Below are positions 17,530 through 26,035 of a stretch of DNA of 64,000 nucleotides, in pieces. How positions within the stretch are numbered: the first letter of the stretch is position 1; each line of letters opens with the position of its first letter. The notes under the pieces were generated by a model. That model made no database searches. It had not been told where the DNA came from and worked only from the letters and a program-made list of their open reading frames with translations. The position numbers and the translations under genes were made by a program. Source of the DNA: Streptomyces hyaluromycini (GTDB lineage: Bacteria; Actinomycetota; Actinomycetes; Streptomycetales; Streptomycetaceae); contig NZ_BCFL01000020.1 in NCBI RefSeq assembly GCF_002217755.1, forward strand, positions 1 through 64,000, in the 5' to 3' direction.

Positions 17530-18638
17530 GCCGGCGACAGCCGCGGGCCGTGCTCACGGACATCGCTCTCGTCGGGATCGCGCTGGCGGACGCATGGGCT
17601 CACGTCGACATCGAGGACCGGCCGACCACTGCCTGCGCGCTGCTCGGTGCCCTCGCCCTGGCACTGCGTCACCGGCTGCCCCTGACGACCTTCGTCCTCA
17701 CGCTCCCCACCGGACTGGTCACCGACGCGGTGGTCGCCCCCACGGCCGCGCTGTACACGCTGTCCTCCGTCAACCGCCACCGTTTCCTGCTGGGCGGCTG
17801 CGCGCTGCTCTACGCGATCATCGACTTCCTGCCCTGGCCGTGGTCGTCCCTCGACGCCACCGAGCTGTCGCAGACGAACAGCCTGTTCCACCTCAGCTAC
17901 ACACTGGCCACCGCTGCCGCTCCCGTTTTCCTGGGCCAGCTCGTCCAGGCCCGGCGCGAGCTCTCGCTGCGGCTCGCCGACATCTCCGAGGCCCGCAGGC
18001 AGGAACGGCTGCTGACCGCTCAGAGCGTGCTGGCCAAGGAGCGTGCCCAGCTTGCCCGGGAGATGCACGACGTGGTCTCCCACCAGGTCAGTCTCATCGC
18101 CGTACAGGCCGGAGCGCTCCAGGTGGGCGGCCGGGACGCCGAGACGAGACAGGCCGCGGCCACGATCCGCCGGCTGAGCGTGCAGACCCTGGAAGAGCTG
18201 CGGCACATGGTCGGCGTGCTGCGGGCCTCCGGCAGCAGGCCCACAGAGCTCACGCCGCAGCCCTCGCTCGCCGACCTGGAGCATCTGCTGGAGGCCGGCG
18301 GCATCGAAGCCAAGCTGGAGACCGATGTGCCCGAGGAGCTGCCGCCCACGGTGCAGCGGGCCGTCTACCGGACCGTCCAGGAAGCGCTGACCAATGTCCG
18401 CAAACACGCCCCCGGCGCCTCCGTGACCGTCCGTATCGGGCTCGGGGAGGGTGTTCTCCGCGCCACGGTCACCAACACCGCCCCCACCCGAAGCGCGCTC
18501 GCCCTGCCCAGCGCCCATCACGGCCTGGCGGGTCTGGCCCAGCGGGCGGAGCTCCTCGGCGGTACCGTCACGTCCGGCCCCACGGATCAGGGAGGCTACG
18601 AGCTCCGGCTCGAACTGCCCCATGAGCCGAACCGGTGA
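17526..18638 (+). CDS. sensor histidine kinase (NarL-partner, HisKA_3 type)
   Basis: A 370-aa membrane kinase. Four to five hydrophobic segments occupy residues about 10-145 with little extracytoplasmic sequence. After a coiled stretch (RRELSLRLADISEARRQERL) comes the dimerization and phosphotransfer region REMHDVVSHQVSLIAVQAGA, with the phospho-accepting His in REMHD. The ATPase domain has the N box QEALTNVRKHAPGA and the G box HHGLAGLAQRAELLGG. The signal is unknown; the lack of an external domain suggests a membrane or intramembrane cue. Confidence 0.92.
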   Translation: MSRRQPRAVLTDIALVGIALADAWAHVDIEDRPTTACALLGALALALRHRLPLTTFVLTLPTGLVTDAVVAPTAALYTLSSVNRHRFLLGGCALLYAIIDFLPWPWSSLDATELSQTNSLFHLSYTLATAAAPVFLGQLVQARRELSLRLADISEARRQERLLTAQSVLAKERAQLAREMHDVVSHQVSLIAVQAGALQVGGRDAETRQAAATIRRLSVQTLEELRHMVGVLRASGSRPTELTPQPSLADLEHLLEAGGIEAKLETDVPEELPPTVQRAVYRTVQEALTNVRKHAPGASVTVRIGLGEGVLRATVTNTAPTRSALALPSAHHGLAGLAQRAELLGGTVTSGPTDQGGYELRLELPHEPNR

Positions 18639-18852
18639 ACGCGGCCGCCGAAACGCCCCGCGCGTTCGCCGCGCCTGGTTCCGGCCGGGTCGGGTCGCCG
18701 GGGTGGGCCGGCCGGTCGGCGGGGTGGTTTCGGACACCTGGCGGATGGTGCCGCAGGGGGCCTGCACCGACCGTGGAACACGTGAGGCACGACGTGCCGG
18801 CAGCTGTCCGCACCGTCCGAAGCCATTCCCGGCCAGGAAAGAGGTAGGTCCC

Positions 18853-19473
18853 ATGCCGATCGACCTGACGCTCCTGTGCGCGCCCGGCGGTGACCCCACT
18901 CTGGATCCGCTCCTCGGCGACGCCCATCTGAGCGAGGACAACATGCACATGGCAGGCGCTGCGAGAGCAGTGCTCTCTCCCCGCGAGCCGGCCGTCCGGG
19001 CCCCTTCGATCCGCTGCTCGGAGACTGCTGACGCCATCGGTCTCGTGGCATCGTCCGAGCCCATGCTGCGCGATCTCAACGTGGGCAGGTGGTGCGGTCG
19101 CACGGTCGGCGAAGTCGCCGCGACCGACCCCGACGGGTTCACCGCCTGGCTCACGGATCCGGATGCCACGCCGCACGACGGAGAGTCCGTACGGCAGCTG
19201 TGCCGCCGGTCGGCGGACTGGCTGAGCAGCATGGCACCGCACACAGGCCACGCGGTGGCCATCACCGAAGCAGCCGTCATCCGGGCCGTGCTCATCGACG
19301 CGCTTGCCGTACCGGCACGAGCGTTCTGGCATCTCGCCGTGCCACCCCTGTGCGCCGTCTTCCTCACCAGGCGAAACGGCCGCTGGGACGTCCAGTTCGG
19401 CAGCATCCCACCCCAGGAGCCCCGGCACCGGCTCCTCTCCCGACGAGCGACGCCCGCGACGAGCAGGGCCTGA
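18853..19473 (+). CDS. histidine-phosphatase-fold protein lacking the RHG motif
   Basis: A 206-aa protein resembling phosphoglycerate-mutase/histidine-phosphatase family members of Streptomyces. Recognisable parts are ETADAIGLVASSEPMLRDLN, GRWCGRTVGEVAA, SVRQLCRRSADWL and a late AVAITEAAVIRAVL. At the N terminus the catalytic RHG is replaced by LLCAPGG, and the second catalytic His (usually VTHGxxIR) is replaced by ITEAAVIR. Catalysis by the normal phospho-histidine route is therefore impossible. Similar RHG-less proteins are, from memory, found beside cobalt-transport genes in streptomycetes. ATG 18853 is preceded by AAAGAGGTAGG. Confidence 0.7.
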   Translation: MPIDLTLLCAPGGDPTLDPLLGDAHLSEDNMHMAGAARAVLSPREPAVRAPSIRCSETADAIGLVASSEPMLRDLNVGRWCGRTVGEVAATDPDGFTAWLTDPDATPHDGESVRQLCRRSADWLSSMAPHTGHAVAITEAAVIRAVLIDALAVPARAFWHLAVPPLCAVFLTRRNGRWDVQFGSIPPQEPRHRLLSRRATPATSRA

Positions 19474-19479
19474 CCAGCG

Positions 19480-19850
19480 CATTCGAGGTGAGGGGCAGGC
19501 CCGGCGCCTCGTGGAGGAGCAGGGCAAGTGACTGTTGCGGGTCTTGCCCTGCTGGGTCGATGACGATGTGCTCCCGGTTCCACGGTTCGTAGTCGCGGTT
19601 GAGAACCTGCTGCCAGTCGGGCAGTGGCAGCTCGGGGATGTCGATCGATCGCGTGGTCACGCGGTCTCGGTGCTCGTCCGGGTCCGAGCCGATCTTGATG
19701 GAGGCCGAGGATCCCGGGAGCAGCACGGTGCCCGCACTGGGACTCTGCGAGCTGACCCGGTTGACGTTGTCGCAGTCGACGGCGCTGCCGACGCTGCCGA
19801 GGACGCATCCGGCGGCCGAGAGCGCCCTGGCCCGCCGCGGACTTCCCGAG
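19480..19850 (-). pseudogene. fragment of a PASTA-domain-like protein
   Basis: The minus frame reads RALSAAGCVLGSVGSAVDCD and NRVSSQSPSAGTVLLPGSSA. This fits a single PASTA repeat (AxxxLxxAGLxLGxV ... VxSQxPxAGTxVxxGxxV). It then continues TTRSIDIPELPLPDWQQVLN with no family I know. No start codon or upstream domain is present, and the frame runs on into the 3' end of the opposing phosphatase-fold gene. A fragment is the simplest reading. Confidence 0.4.
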
Positions 19851-19993
19851 GACCGCACCGGCATCCAGGGGCTGAGCGGCTGGTACGTCCACGACGGCGC
19901 CGGCACCCACGACTGGCTGCTCGCGAAGTGGTTCGGGATGAGGACGGTGCGGAGAGGTACGCCGGCCGCACCGGCTACGCCGCCCCGTCCGGC

Positions 19994-20147
19994 CCTTCAG
20001 ACCGCCGGTGAACACCCACGAGCCGCTCTCGCGCAGCTCCTCGTTGAACCGGTGCAGGTCGGTCGCGATTTGAGCCATGCCATGGCCCCGGGGTCGGCCA
20101 CGGCTTCGGGCCGGTGGACAGAGAGCAGGTACTTCCGCTTGATTCCT
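19994..20147 (-). pseudogene. YCII-related protein fragment
   Basis: Immediately downstream of the DHFR-like gene on the same strand, the frame reads KYLLSVHRPEAVADPG, then AQIATDLHRFNEELRESGSW and VFTGGL, the N-terminal half of YCII/DGPF-type small proteins. No proper start codon lies before KYLLSV (ATC is found where a start is expected) and the C-terminal half is replaced by unrelated arginine-rich sequence. DHFR-like and YCII genes are frequent neighbours in actinomycetes. Confidence 0.55.
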
Positions 20148-20150
20148 GCT

Positions 20151-20735
20151 TCACCGGCGGGTGTAGTGGGCGATGATCACGCCCTTGGTGGTGGTGACGC
20201 TGCTGGTGAGCTCGAATTCGGTCAGCGGGGCGGGGCCCTCGAACAACCGCGTGCCGGTGCCCAGGGCGAGCGGGTGGATCAACAGGGTGTAGTTGTCGAC
20301 CAGGCCGGCGGCATGCAGGTCGCGGACCAGCGCCACGCTGCCGATGATCGTCAGATCGTTGCCCGGCTCGGTCTTGAGCTTGGCCACCGTCTCGGCGGCC
20401 TCGCCGGGCAGCAGGATCGAGTTCTGCCATGCGTCGGCGTTCTCCAGCGTCCTGGACACGACGTACTTCGTGGCCGCGTTCATGTGCGTGGTGAACGGGT
20501 TCCCGTCCGTGGCATTGCCCCAGGCGGTGATGAAGTCCGTCCAGGTCCGGTGTCCGAACAGCATGTCCGTGGGCCTGGCCATGCCTTTGCCCATCTCGCG
20601 GCCCATCACCTCGTCGTTGTACTTCCCGCCCCAGCCCCCGTGGGTGAAGCCACCGCGGGTGTCCTCATCCGCACGGCCCAGGCCCTGGACAACTCCGTCG
20701 AGGGTGATGGACAACGTGGCATTGATCGAGCGCAT
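20151..20735 (-). CDS. dihydrofolate-reductase-fold protein (RibD C-terminal type)
   Basis: A 194-aa protein of the DHFR/RibD-C family: MRSINATLSITLDGVVQG, then MLFGHRTWTDFITAWG, KYVVSRTLENADAWQNS, LTIIGSVALVRDLHAAGLVD and LIHPLALGTGTRLFEG. These match the NADPH-binding and core strands of the family. Most family members in actinomycetes have no known substrate and are not true folate enzymes. ATG 20735 is preceded by GAGGGG at a suitable distance. The remnant of a YCII gene follows directly. Confidence 0.88.
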   Translation of the reverse strand: MRSINATLSITLDGVVQGLGRADEDTRGGFTHGGWGGKYNDEVMGREMGKGMARPTDMLFGHRTWTDFITAWGNATDGNPFTTHMNAATKYVVSRTLENADAWQNSILLPGEAAETVAKLKTEPGNDLTIIGSVALVRDLHAAGLVDNYTLLIHPLALGTGTRLFEGPAPLTEFELTSSVTTTKGVIIAHYTRR

Positions 20736-20954
20736 GACATGCCCCTCTGCTTCTGCGGACCGCTCCTCCGCGGCCCAGTCACCCCCTACACGAACGGCCA
20801 CCGGCCAAATCGACACCTGCACCGAACTTTCCTGCTCACCAAACCCACCACGCGGACGGCACCACACAACCGGAGCGGGCCGCGGCCCGCGCTGCCCGGC
20901 ATCCGGTGCGTCCGCAGGGCGGTGGTCGACGGCGGTACGGTGATCGCGAAGTGC

Positions 20955-21184
20955 CGGCGGCGATCCTGTTCGTGGCCACGACGGGCTGTACGCCTGGCGG
21001 CAACTGCCGCCGGTCTTCGGTCCGTCCGGGCCGACCGCGCACCGCCGGTTCACCGAGTGGAGCCGGGCCAGGGTGTGGGGCATGCTTCAGCGCCTGGTCC
21101 TGGACGAACTCGGCGCTCGCGGGGAGTTGGGCTGGTCGTGGTGCGCGATCGACTCGGGGAACATGCGGGCCCTCCAAGGGGGAC
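20955..21184 (+). mobile_element. IS5-type transposase fragment, frameshifted
   Basis: The first frame gives AAILFVATTGCT. After a one-base shift the second frame continues WRQLPPVFGPSGPTAHRRFT, EWSRARVWGMLQRLVLDELG and ARGELGWSWCAIDSGNMRAL. This is the N-terminal DUF4096-like region through the first DDE aspartate (AIDS) of IS5-family transposases. The rest of the transposase and the terminal inverted repeats are not found nearby. It is a relic. Confidence 0.65.
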
Positions 21185-21309
21185 CTGAACAGTCACGGCA
21201 GCCAGGGAATCGAACCCCTCGTGCGCGGCATCCCGTCCCTCCGCTCCCGCCGCGGACCGCGTCGCCGCCATCCTCATCTGCTACCCGGCGTATGGGTGGG
21301 TGAGCCGGT

Positions 21310-21570
21310 TCATGCGACTCCGAGGAACCCCGGATTAGCGCCGTCGAACCGAAGGCACGAGTTGCGGCTCAGGCTCAGGAGTTCCGCCATGGGCACCGCA
21401 CGACGGCCGGCCGCCGGCAGATCCCGGCGGGCCTCGGGCGGCCGCGATGGCGGGAAGAGCGACAGCCCCTGCCGGGCATTGAGCACAGAGACTTCGTCGC
21501 GCCAGCCGTCCCACCGCAGGCCCTCATAGAACTCCTGGAGCCCTCCGGAGAGAGAATCCAGGACAGCCAT
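21310..21570 (-). pseudogene. C-terminal fragment of a DUF2625-like protein
   Basis: The minus frame reads GGLQEFYEGLRWDGWRDEV, then NARQGLSLFPPS and AAGRRAVPMAELLSLSRNS. From memory this resembles the last third of DUF2625 proteins (YExLRWxGWxxEV ... QGxxxxP ... SRRxVPxxE). Only about 86 residues are open and the rest of the domain is absent upstream. Function unknown. Confidence 0.45.
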
Positions 21571-21652
21571 GAGGCCCCAGGTTCCCGGGCGCTCGTCCCG
21601 GCGCCGAACGAGCAGCAGTGGGGGCTCGGGCCATATCTGTCATGTTCACATC

Positions 21653-21682
21653 TTGACGGTCTTGGTATAGACCTTTTACCTT
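21653..21682 (+). promoter_or_regulatory. putative promoter with a DasR/chitin-type palindrome
   Basis: TTGACG at 21653 can serve as a -35 box, and the following spacer carries TGGTATAGACC (21663-21673). That differs by one base from the DasR-responsive core TGGTCTAGACC found at streptomycete chitin/GlcNAc genes. It lies about 95 bp upstream of the secreted lectin/RlpA gene. The match is by eye. Confidence 0.45.
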
Positions 21683-21764
21683 CCCGGTGTCAGGTCGTCC
21701 TGGCGTGCGTCCTGTCGGTGTCCACCGCACCTGCATGCCACCTCGGAAAGGCTTCCCACCCCCC

Positions 21765-22583
21765 ATGGCTGCTCGCTCTTCCTTCCTCACCACCGCGTTA
21801 CGCGGTACTCCTGTCATAGCCCTGCTGGCCTTGTCGCTCGGCCCGTTGACCGCGGCACCGGCGGCCGCGGCGACCGGCACGGTCACGGGCCTCGCCGGCA
21901 AGTGCCTCGACGTCGCCGGCGCCGGCACTGCCGACGGCACCCCGGTGCAGCTCTACGACTGCAACGGCACCAGCGCCCAACAGTGGACCCCGGGCGCCGA
22001 CAACACCTTGCGCGCCCTGGGCAAATGCCTCGACGTCACCGCCAACTCCACCGCCGACGGGGCCAAGGTCCAGCTGTGGTCCTGCACCGGCGCCGCCAAC
22101 CAGCAATGGACCGTCACCGCCGCCCACGACATCGTCAACCCCGCCGCGAACAAGTGCCTCGACGTCACCGACCGTTCCTCGGCGAACGGTGCGCGGATCC
22201 AGATCTGGACCTGCACCGGCGCCGACAACCAGAAGTGGAACGCTCCCGCGCAGCAGACCGGCGAACAGTGCTGGGCCACGCACTACGGCCCCCAGCCGCC
22301 CGGCGCCCTGACCGCCAGCGGCGAGGTCTTCGACAACGACGCCGACACGGCCGCCACCTCCCTCTCCCGCCAGCCCCAACTGCCCTTCGGCACGCGTGTT
22401 CTGGTCACCAACGTCGCCAACGGCCGGTCCCTGACCGTTCGGGTCAACGACCGCGGCACGTTCGTCCAGACCCCGCAGGAACCCAAGTGCCTCGATCTGA
22501 CCGACGGCGCGTTCAGCCGGCTCGGCGGCGTCCTCGACCCCGACGCCGGACACATCGTCGTGACCCAGCAGGTCCTCGGCTGA
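21765..22583 (+). CDS. secreted protein: ricin-type lectin domain plus RlpA/expansin-like barrel
   Basis: A 272-aa exported protein. A signal peptide (residues 1-32, ending APAAAA) is followed by a ricin B/CBM13 lectin domain (about 36-165) with three QxW-type repeats (SAQQWTPG, ANQQWTV, DNQKWNA), each preceded by a KCLDV motif. The C-terminal part (170-272) is a double-psi beta-barrel of the RlpA/expansin type (CWATHYGPQPPGALTASGEV, RVLVTNVANGRSLTVRVND). Such barrels loosen or bind polysaccharides; the lectin domain should target it to sugar polymers. With the chitinase remnant next door and a DasR-like site upstream, chitin or cell-wall material is the likely target (inference). Confidence 0.88.
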   Translation: MAARSSFLTTALRGTPVIALLALSLGPLTAAPAAAATGTVTGLAGKCLDVAGAGTADGTPVQLYDCNGTSAQQWTPGADNTLRALGKCLDVTANSTADGAKVQLWSCTGAANQQWTVTAAHDIVNPAANKCLDVTDRSSANGARIQIWTCTGADNQKWNAPAQQTGEQCWATHYGPQPPGALTASGEVFDNDADTAATSLSRQPQLPFGTRVLVTNVANGRSLTVRVNDRGTFVQTPQEPKCLDLTDGAFSRLGGVLDPDAGHIVVTQQVLG

Positions 22584-22656
22584 GACGTCTGCCTTCACAG
22601 GCCGCAGGCGGGTCACACAGCACTCCCCCCCTCGTTTCACCTCAGGAGGAGTTCCC

Positions 22657-23037
22657 GTGCGCCTTTCTCGCTGTCCGGCCGGCCAGGCCGCCTACTACGG
22701 CCGCGGTCCCATCCAGCTCAGCTGGAACTTCAACTACAAGGCGGCCGGGGACGCGCTCGGCATCGACCTGCTCGACAACCCCTGGCTGGTGCAGAACGAC
22801 TCGGCCGTCGCCTGCAAGACCGGCCTGTGGTACTGGAACACCCAGAGCGGCCCCGGCACGATGACCCCCCACAACGCCATGGTCAACGGCGCCGGCTTCG
22901 GCCAGACCATCCGCTCCATCAACGGCTCCCTGGAATGTGACGGCCGCAACCCGGCCCAGGTCCAGAGCCGCGTCGACGCCTACCAGCGTTTCACCTCGAT
23001 CCTCGGCGTCACCCCCGGCGCCAACCTCTACTGCTGA
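22657..23037 (+). pseudogene. GH19 chitinase, internal deletion, catalytic glutamates missing
   Basis: GTG 22657 has an excellent ribosome binding site (AGGAGG at 22644, spacing 7). After only about a dozen codons the frame joins the second half of a GH19 chitinase: AAYYGRGPIQLSWNFNYKA, TGLWYWNTQSGPGTMTPH, INGSLECDGRNPAQVQSRV and a terminal ANLYC. In GH19 enzymes both catalytic glutamates lie before the YYGRGPIQ motif, so this 126-aa product lacks them. It also lacks a signal peptide. An in-frame internal deletion fused the native start to the C-terminal part. Expressed or not, it cannot hydrolyse chitin. Confidence 0.8.
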
Positions 23038-23055
23038 CCACCTCCGCGTGCTCGT

Positions 23056-23091
23056 GGAGACGGCCGGGCGTACAGCTGCCCGGCCGTCTCC
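23056..23091. terminator. bidirectional terminator between convergent genes
   Basis: A perfect 14-bp inverted repeat (GGAGACGGCCGGGC, 8-base loop, complement) lies between the chitinase remnant (plus) and the GH92 gene (minus), which end facing each other. It probably terminates both. Confidence 0.8.
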
Positions 23092-23125
23092 GGGGGGTAG
23101 GGCTGTCAACTCCCCCGCCGACGGC

Positions 23126-25912
23126 TCAGGTCGGCAGCTTCCAGTTCTGTGCCGCCGTGCCGTTGCAGGTGTACAGCTGAAGCTGGGTGCCGTTCGTCGT
23201 CGAGGAGTTGGGGTCGTCCAGGCACAGCCCCGACTCGGGGTTGACCAGCGACCCGTTGGTACCGGCGGCCCACTGCTGGGCGCCGGTGCCGTTGCAGGCC
23301 CACAGCTGGATCAGCGTGCCGTTGGTGGTCCCGCTGTGATCGGCGTCCAGACACTTGCCGAGAGCCCGGACGGTTCCGTCGCCGGCGATGATCCAGTCCT
23401 GGGCATAGGTGCTGTTGCAGCCCCAGATCTGGACGTGGGTGCCGTCGGAGGTGCCGGAGGACGCGTCGTCCACGCAGAGGGTCGAGGCCACCGAGGAGGT
23501 GAGCGGACCGACGCGCGGCGAGGCCGGTGCGGTGGTGTCACCCGCGTAGGAGGGAGGTGCCGCGGTGGCCGCGGTCGCCCATGACGTGTTGGCGCTGGTG
23601 CCCAGTGTGAAGTCGAGCGTGCCGCCGGACGTGATCGCCGTGGTGGGGGCGTAGGCGTTGTTCCACGCCGTACCGTTCCACGCCGCGGACTGGACGTAGG
23701 GGGCGTTGTCGGCCGCGCCGTTGCCGTTGACCGTCAGCGTCCCACCCGAGGGAAGGGTGACCACGGCCTGGGTGAACAGCGGTGAGCCGAGGGCGAGGTC
23801 GGAGGTGCCGGGTGTCTCGGGGAACATGCCGAGCGCCGACCACACGTACCAGGCGCTCATCGCGCCGAGATCGTCGTTGCCGTCGGCCAGGCCGCCCGGG
23901 GTGTTCGACCAGATCTGGTCCTGGACCGCCCGCACCGTGCCCTGCGTCTTGTAGGGCTGCCCCGTGTAGTCGTACTCCCACGGGAGCTCGATGCTCGGCT
24001 CGTTGCCGACCCAGGCGTAGCCGCCCGCGCCGGTGTAACTGCGCAGCACGGTGTCCAGGTAGTGGTTCATCGCCGTGTTGCCGCCCTTGGCGTGCGCCAG
24101 GCCGCCGATGTTGAAGGGAACCATGCCGGTGTAGATCCACGAGTCGGCCTCGACCATGTCGGTGCCGCTGGTGGGGTCGAAGCCCCCGGTCCACGAGCCG
24201 CTCGCGTTGCGGGGTTCCACGAAACCGGAGGCGGGGTTGAGCACGTTGCGCCAGTCCTGGGCGCGGTTGGCGTACGTCTTCTGGTCGGTGGTGTCGCCGA
24301 GTGCTCCGGCCATCGCGGAGAGCGCGAAGTCGGCGGTGTCGTACTCCAGGGTGGTGGCCACCGGGCCGTAGAAGTTGCAGCAGCCGTAGCTGCCGTCGTG
24401 CGGCATGTATCCCGGCGAGTTCAGGTAGGCGAGGCCGGGCCGGTCGTTGTTGGTGGTGCTCGCCTGTCTGACCATGTCGGCCAGGGCGGTGGTGGTGTCG
24501 AAGTTCCGGGCGCCGAAGGCGTAGTAGTCGGCGATGATGGCGTCCGCCGGGTCACCGACCATGACGTACGACTCGCCGTTGTTCTCCGACCACTTGGGGA
24601 AGATGCCGGTCTGCGCGTAGTCGTCGACCATCGACTGCGCGGTGTCGGAGGCGACCTGGGGGGCGATGAGGGCTTCGAGCTGGGCCTGTGAGCGGTAGAT
24701 GTCCCAGCCGGAGTAGTTCGCGTACACCGCGCTGTGGCCGGCGTCCACGGTGTGCGTCTTGCCGTCGAAGCCGTAGTACTGGCCGTTGCTGTCGCTGATC
24801 ACATTCGGGTGCAGCAGCGAGTGGTAGAGCGCCGTGTAGAAGCTCTGCTGCTGCGCGGCCGTCCCGCCGGCGATCTGCACCCTGCCGAGCGTGCTGTTCC
24901 ACGCGTTCTGTGCGGCGGTGCGGGTCGCGTCGAAGTCCCAGCCGGTGTTCTCCGCGGTCCGGTTGGCGACCGCGTTCGCGACCGACACGTAGGAGATGCC
25001 GACCTTGGCCTGCACGACCGGGTTGCTCGTGGTGTTGAAGGTGACGTAGCCGTTGGAGGCGGCGGCGTCGGGAGCAGCGCTGCTCTTGGTGGTCTGCGTG
25101 GACTTCGGGTCCGCGGTGCTGGGGTTCTTGCCGTGCAGTACCGGCTTGTTGGGCTTCTCGGCCGCGTTCTTCGACGCCTTGGGCGGCGCAGAGGATGTCG
25201 CGGTCGACGCCTTGGCGAGCGAGCTGCCCTGCGAGGCGAACGGCTGGTCGAAGACCATGTCGAAGTACACGGTGTACGTGTTTCCCGCGCCGCAGAAGTG
25301 GCCGCTGGTGACCTGCCCGCTCACCTCTGTGCTCGACACCTTGGTGAACTGGGTGGAGCTGGCACCGTTCTGACTGCCCGTCAACTTGAAGATCAGGTTG
25401 GCCTGGCTGGTGGAAGGGAAGGTGAAGCGGGCCATGCCGCTGCGTGTCGTGGTGGTCAGCTCGGTGGTCACCTGGTTGTCGAGCGCGACCTTGTACGACC
25501 CGGCGGACGCCGACTCGCCGGCGTGCGAGAACGTGTCCGAGGCACCGGTGTTCACGGCTCCCACCGTGGGCAGCACCGGTATGTCACCGGCCGCGCCGCA
25601 ACCGGGTCCGGCGATGTGGGTCAGGCTGAAACCGGTGACAGACGAGTCGTTGTACTCGTAGCCCCCGCCGTCGGGGCGCGAGGGCGTGTCCGGGCTCCAC
25701 TGCACCATGCCGAACGGGACGTCGGCCCCCGGGAAGTCGTCGGCCTGGTTCGACGTTCCGATGAACGGATTGACGAGCGTCGCCGGCGAGGTGACGAGCG
25801 CGGCTTTCCCGGCCGCCCACGCGGGCGTGCACAGTCCGGCCGCGGCCAGTGCCGCGGCGGCGAGGAGACCGATCGCCGCGGTTCCGGGAGGTCTGGACAG
25901 TCGTGTGATCAC
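23126..25912 (-). CDS. secreted GH92 alpha-mannosidase with C-terminal ricin-type lectin domain
   Basis: A 928-aa exported glycosidase. Signal peptide (1-33), then the GH92 N-terminal domain starting LVNPFIGTSNQADDFPGAD with GGGYEYNDSS, and the (alpha/alpha)6 catalytic domain with WSENNGESYVMVGDPADA, GNEPSIELPWEY and GNDDLGAMSAWYVW. By comparison with characterised GH92 enzymes the Glu in NEPS is the acid and the Asp residues in GNDD belong to the base and calcium site. Three CBM13 repeats (YAQDW, GAQQW, AAQNW) fill 785-928. A Ser/Lys/Pro-rich insertion (about 228-285) interrupts the N-terminal domain. GH92 enzymes are calcium-dependent exo-alpha-mannosidases acting on mannans and N-glycans. 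Two palindromic operators lie upstream. Confidence 0.92.
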   Translation of the reverse strand: MITRLSRPPGTAAIGLLAAAALAAAGLCTPAWAAGKAALVTSPATLVNPFIGTSNQADDFPGADVPFGMVQWSPDTPSRPDGGGYEYNDSSVTGFSLTHIAGPGCGAAGDIPVLPTVGAVNTGASDTFSHAGESASAGSYKVALDNQVTTELTTTTRSGMARFTFPSTSQANLIFKLTGSQNGASSTQFTKVSSTEVSGQVTSGHFCGAGNTYTVYFDMVFDQPFASQGSSLAKASTATSSAPPKASKNAAEKPNKPVLHGKNPSTADPKSTQTTKSSAAPDAAASNGYVTFNTTSNPVVQAKVGISYVSVANAVANRTAENTGWDFDATRTAAQNAWNSTLGRVQIAGGTAAQQQSFYTALYHSLLHPNVISDSNGQYYGFDGKTHTVDAGHSAVYANYSGWDIYRSQAQLEALIAPQVASDTAQSMVDDYAQTGIFPKWSENNGESYVMVGDPADAIIADYYAFGARNFDTTTALADMVRQASTTNNDRPGLAYLNSPGYMPHDGSYGCCNFYGPVATTLEYDTADFALSAMAGALGDTTDQKTYANRAQDWRNVLNPASGFVEPRNASGSWTGGFDPTSGTDMVEADSWIYTGMVPFNIGGLAHAKGGNTAMNHYLDTVLRSYTGAGGYAWVGNEPSIELPWEYDYTGQPYKTQGTVRAVQDQIWSNTPGGLADGNDDLGAMSAWYVWSALGMFPETPGTSDLALGSPLFTQAVVTLPSGGTLTVNGNGAADNAPYVQSAAWNGTAWNNAYAPTTAITSGGTLDFTLGTSANTSWATAATAAPPSYAGDTTAPASPRVGPLTSSVASTLCVDDASSGTSDGTHVQIWGCNSTYAQDWIIAGDGTVRALGKCLDADHSGTTNGTLIQLWACNGTGAQQWAAGTNGSLVNPESGLCLDDPNSSTTNGTQLQLYTCNGTAAQNWKLPT

Positions 25913-25945
25913 GGGGTTTGCTCCTCTACTCGGAAGTGGAGGTCC

Positions 25946-25957
25946 GACAACGTTGTC
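25946..25957. promoter_or_regulatory. palindromic operator GACAACGTTGTC, copy 1
   Basis: A perfect 12-bp palindrome 33 bp upstream of the GH92 start. The sequence is typical of LacI-family sugar repressors in Streptomyces. It recurs identically at 26024. Confidence 0.75.
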
Positions 25958-26023
25958 CTCGCGTCGAGAACGCGACCCCGGGGTGATGAGCGGCGCGTCG
26001 AGATGTCTTGATCACCAAAGGCT

Positions 26024-26035
26024 GACAACGTTGTC
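26024..26035. promoter_or_regulatory. palindromic operator GACAACGTTGTC, copy 2
   Basis: The second identical 12-bp palindrome lies 78 bp (centre to centre) from the first, in the 342-bp divergent region between the GH92 gene and the FGGY kinase. The pair would suit a LacI-type repressor binding or looping across both promoters. No LacI gene is present in this window. Confidence 0.75.

Noticed and set aside
17265..20078. A 937-codon minus-strand open frame
   Set aside because: It overlaps the response regulator, histidine kinase and phosphatase-fold genes antisense. Only its first 28 codons or so, the YCII-like piece, are meaningful and were listed as a fragment.
20151..20735. Folate-pathway dihydrofolate reductase
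   Set aside because: The sequence matches the RibD C-terminal-like branch of small reductases rather than FolA; no folate gene is nearby.
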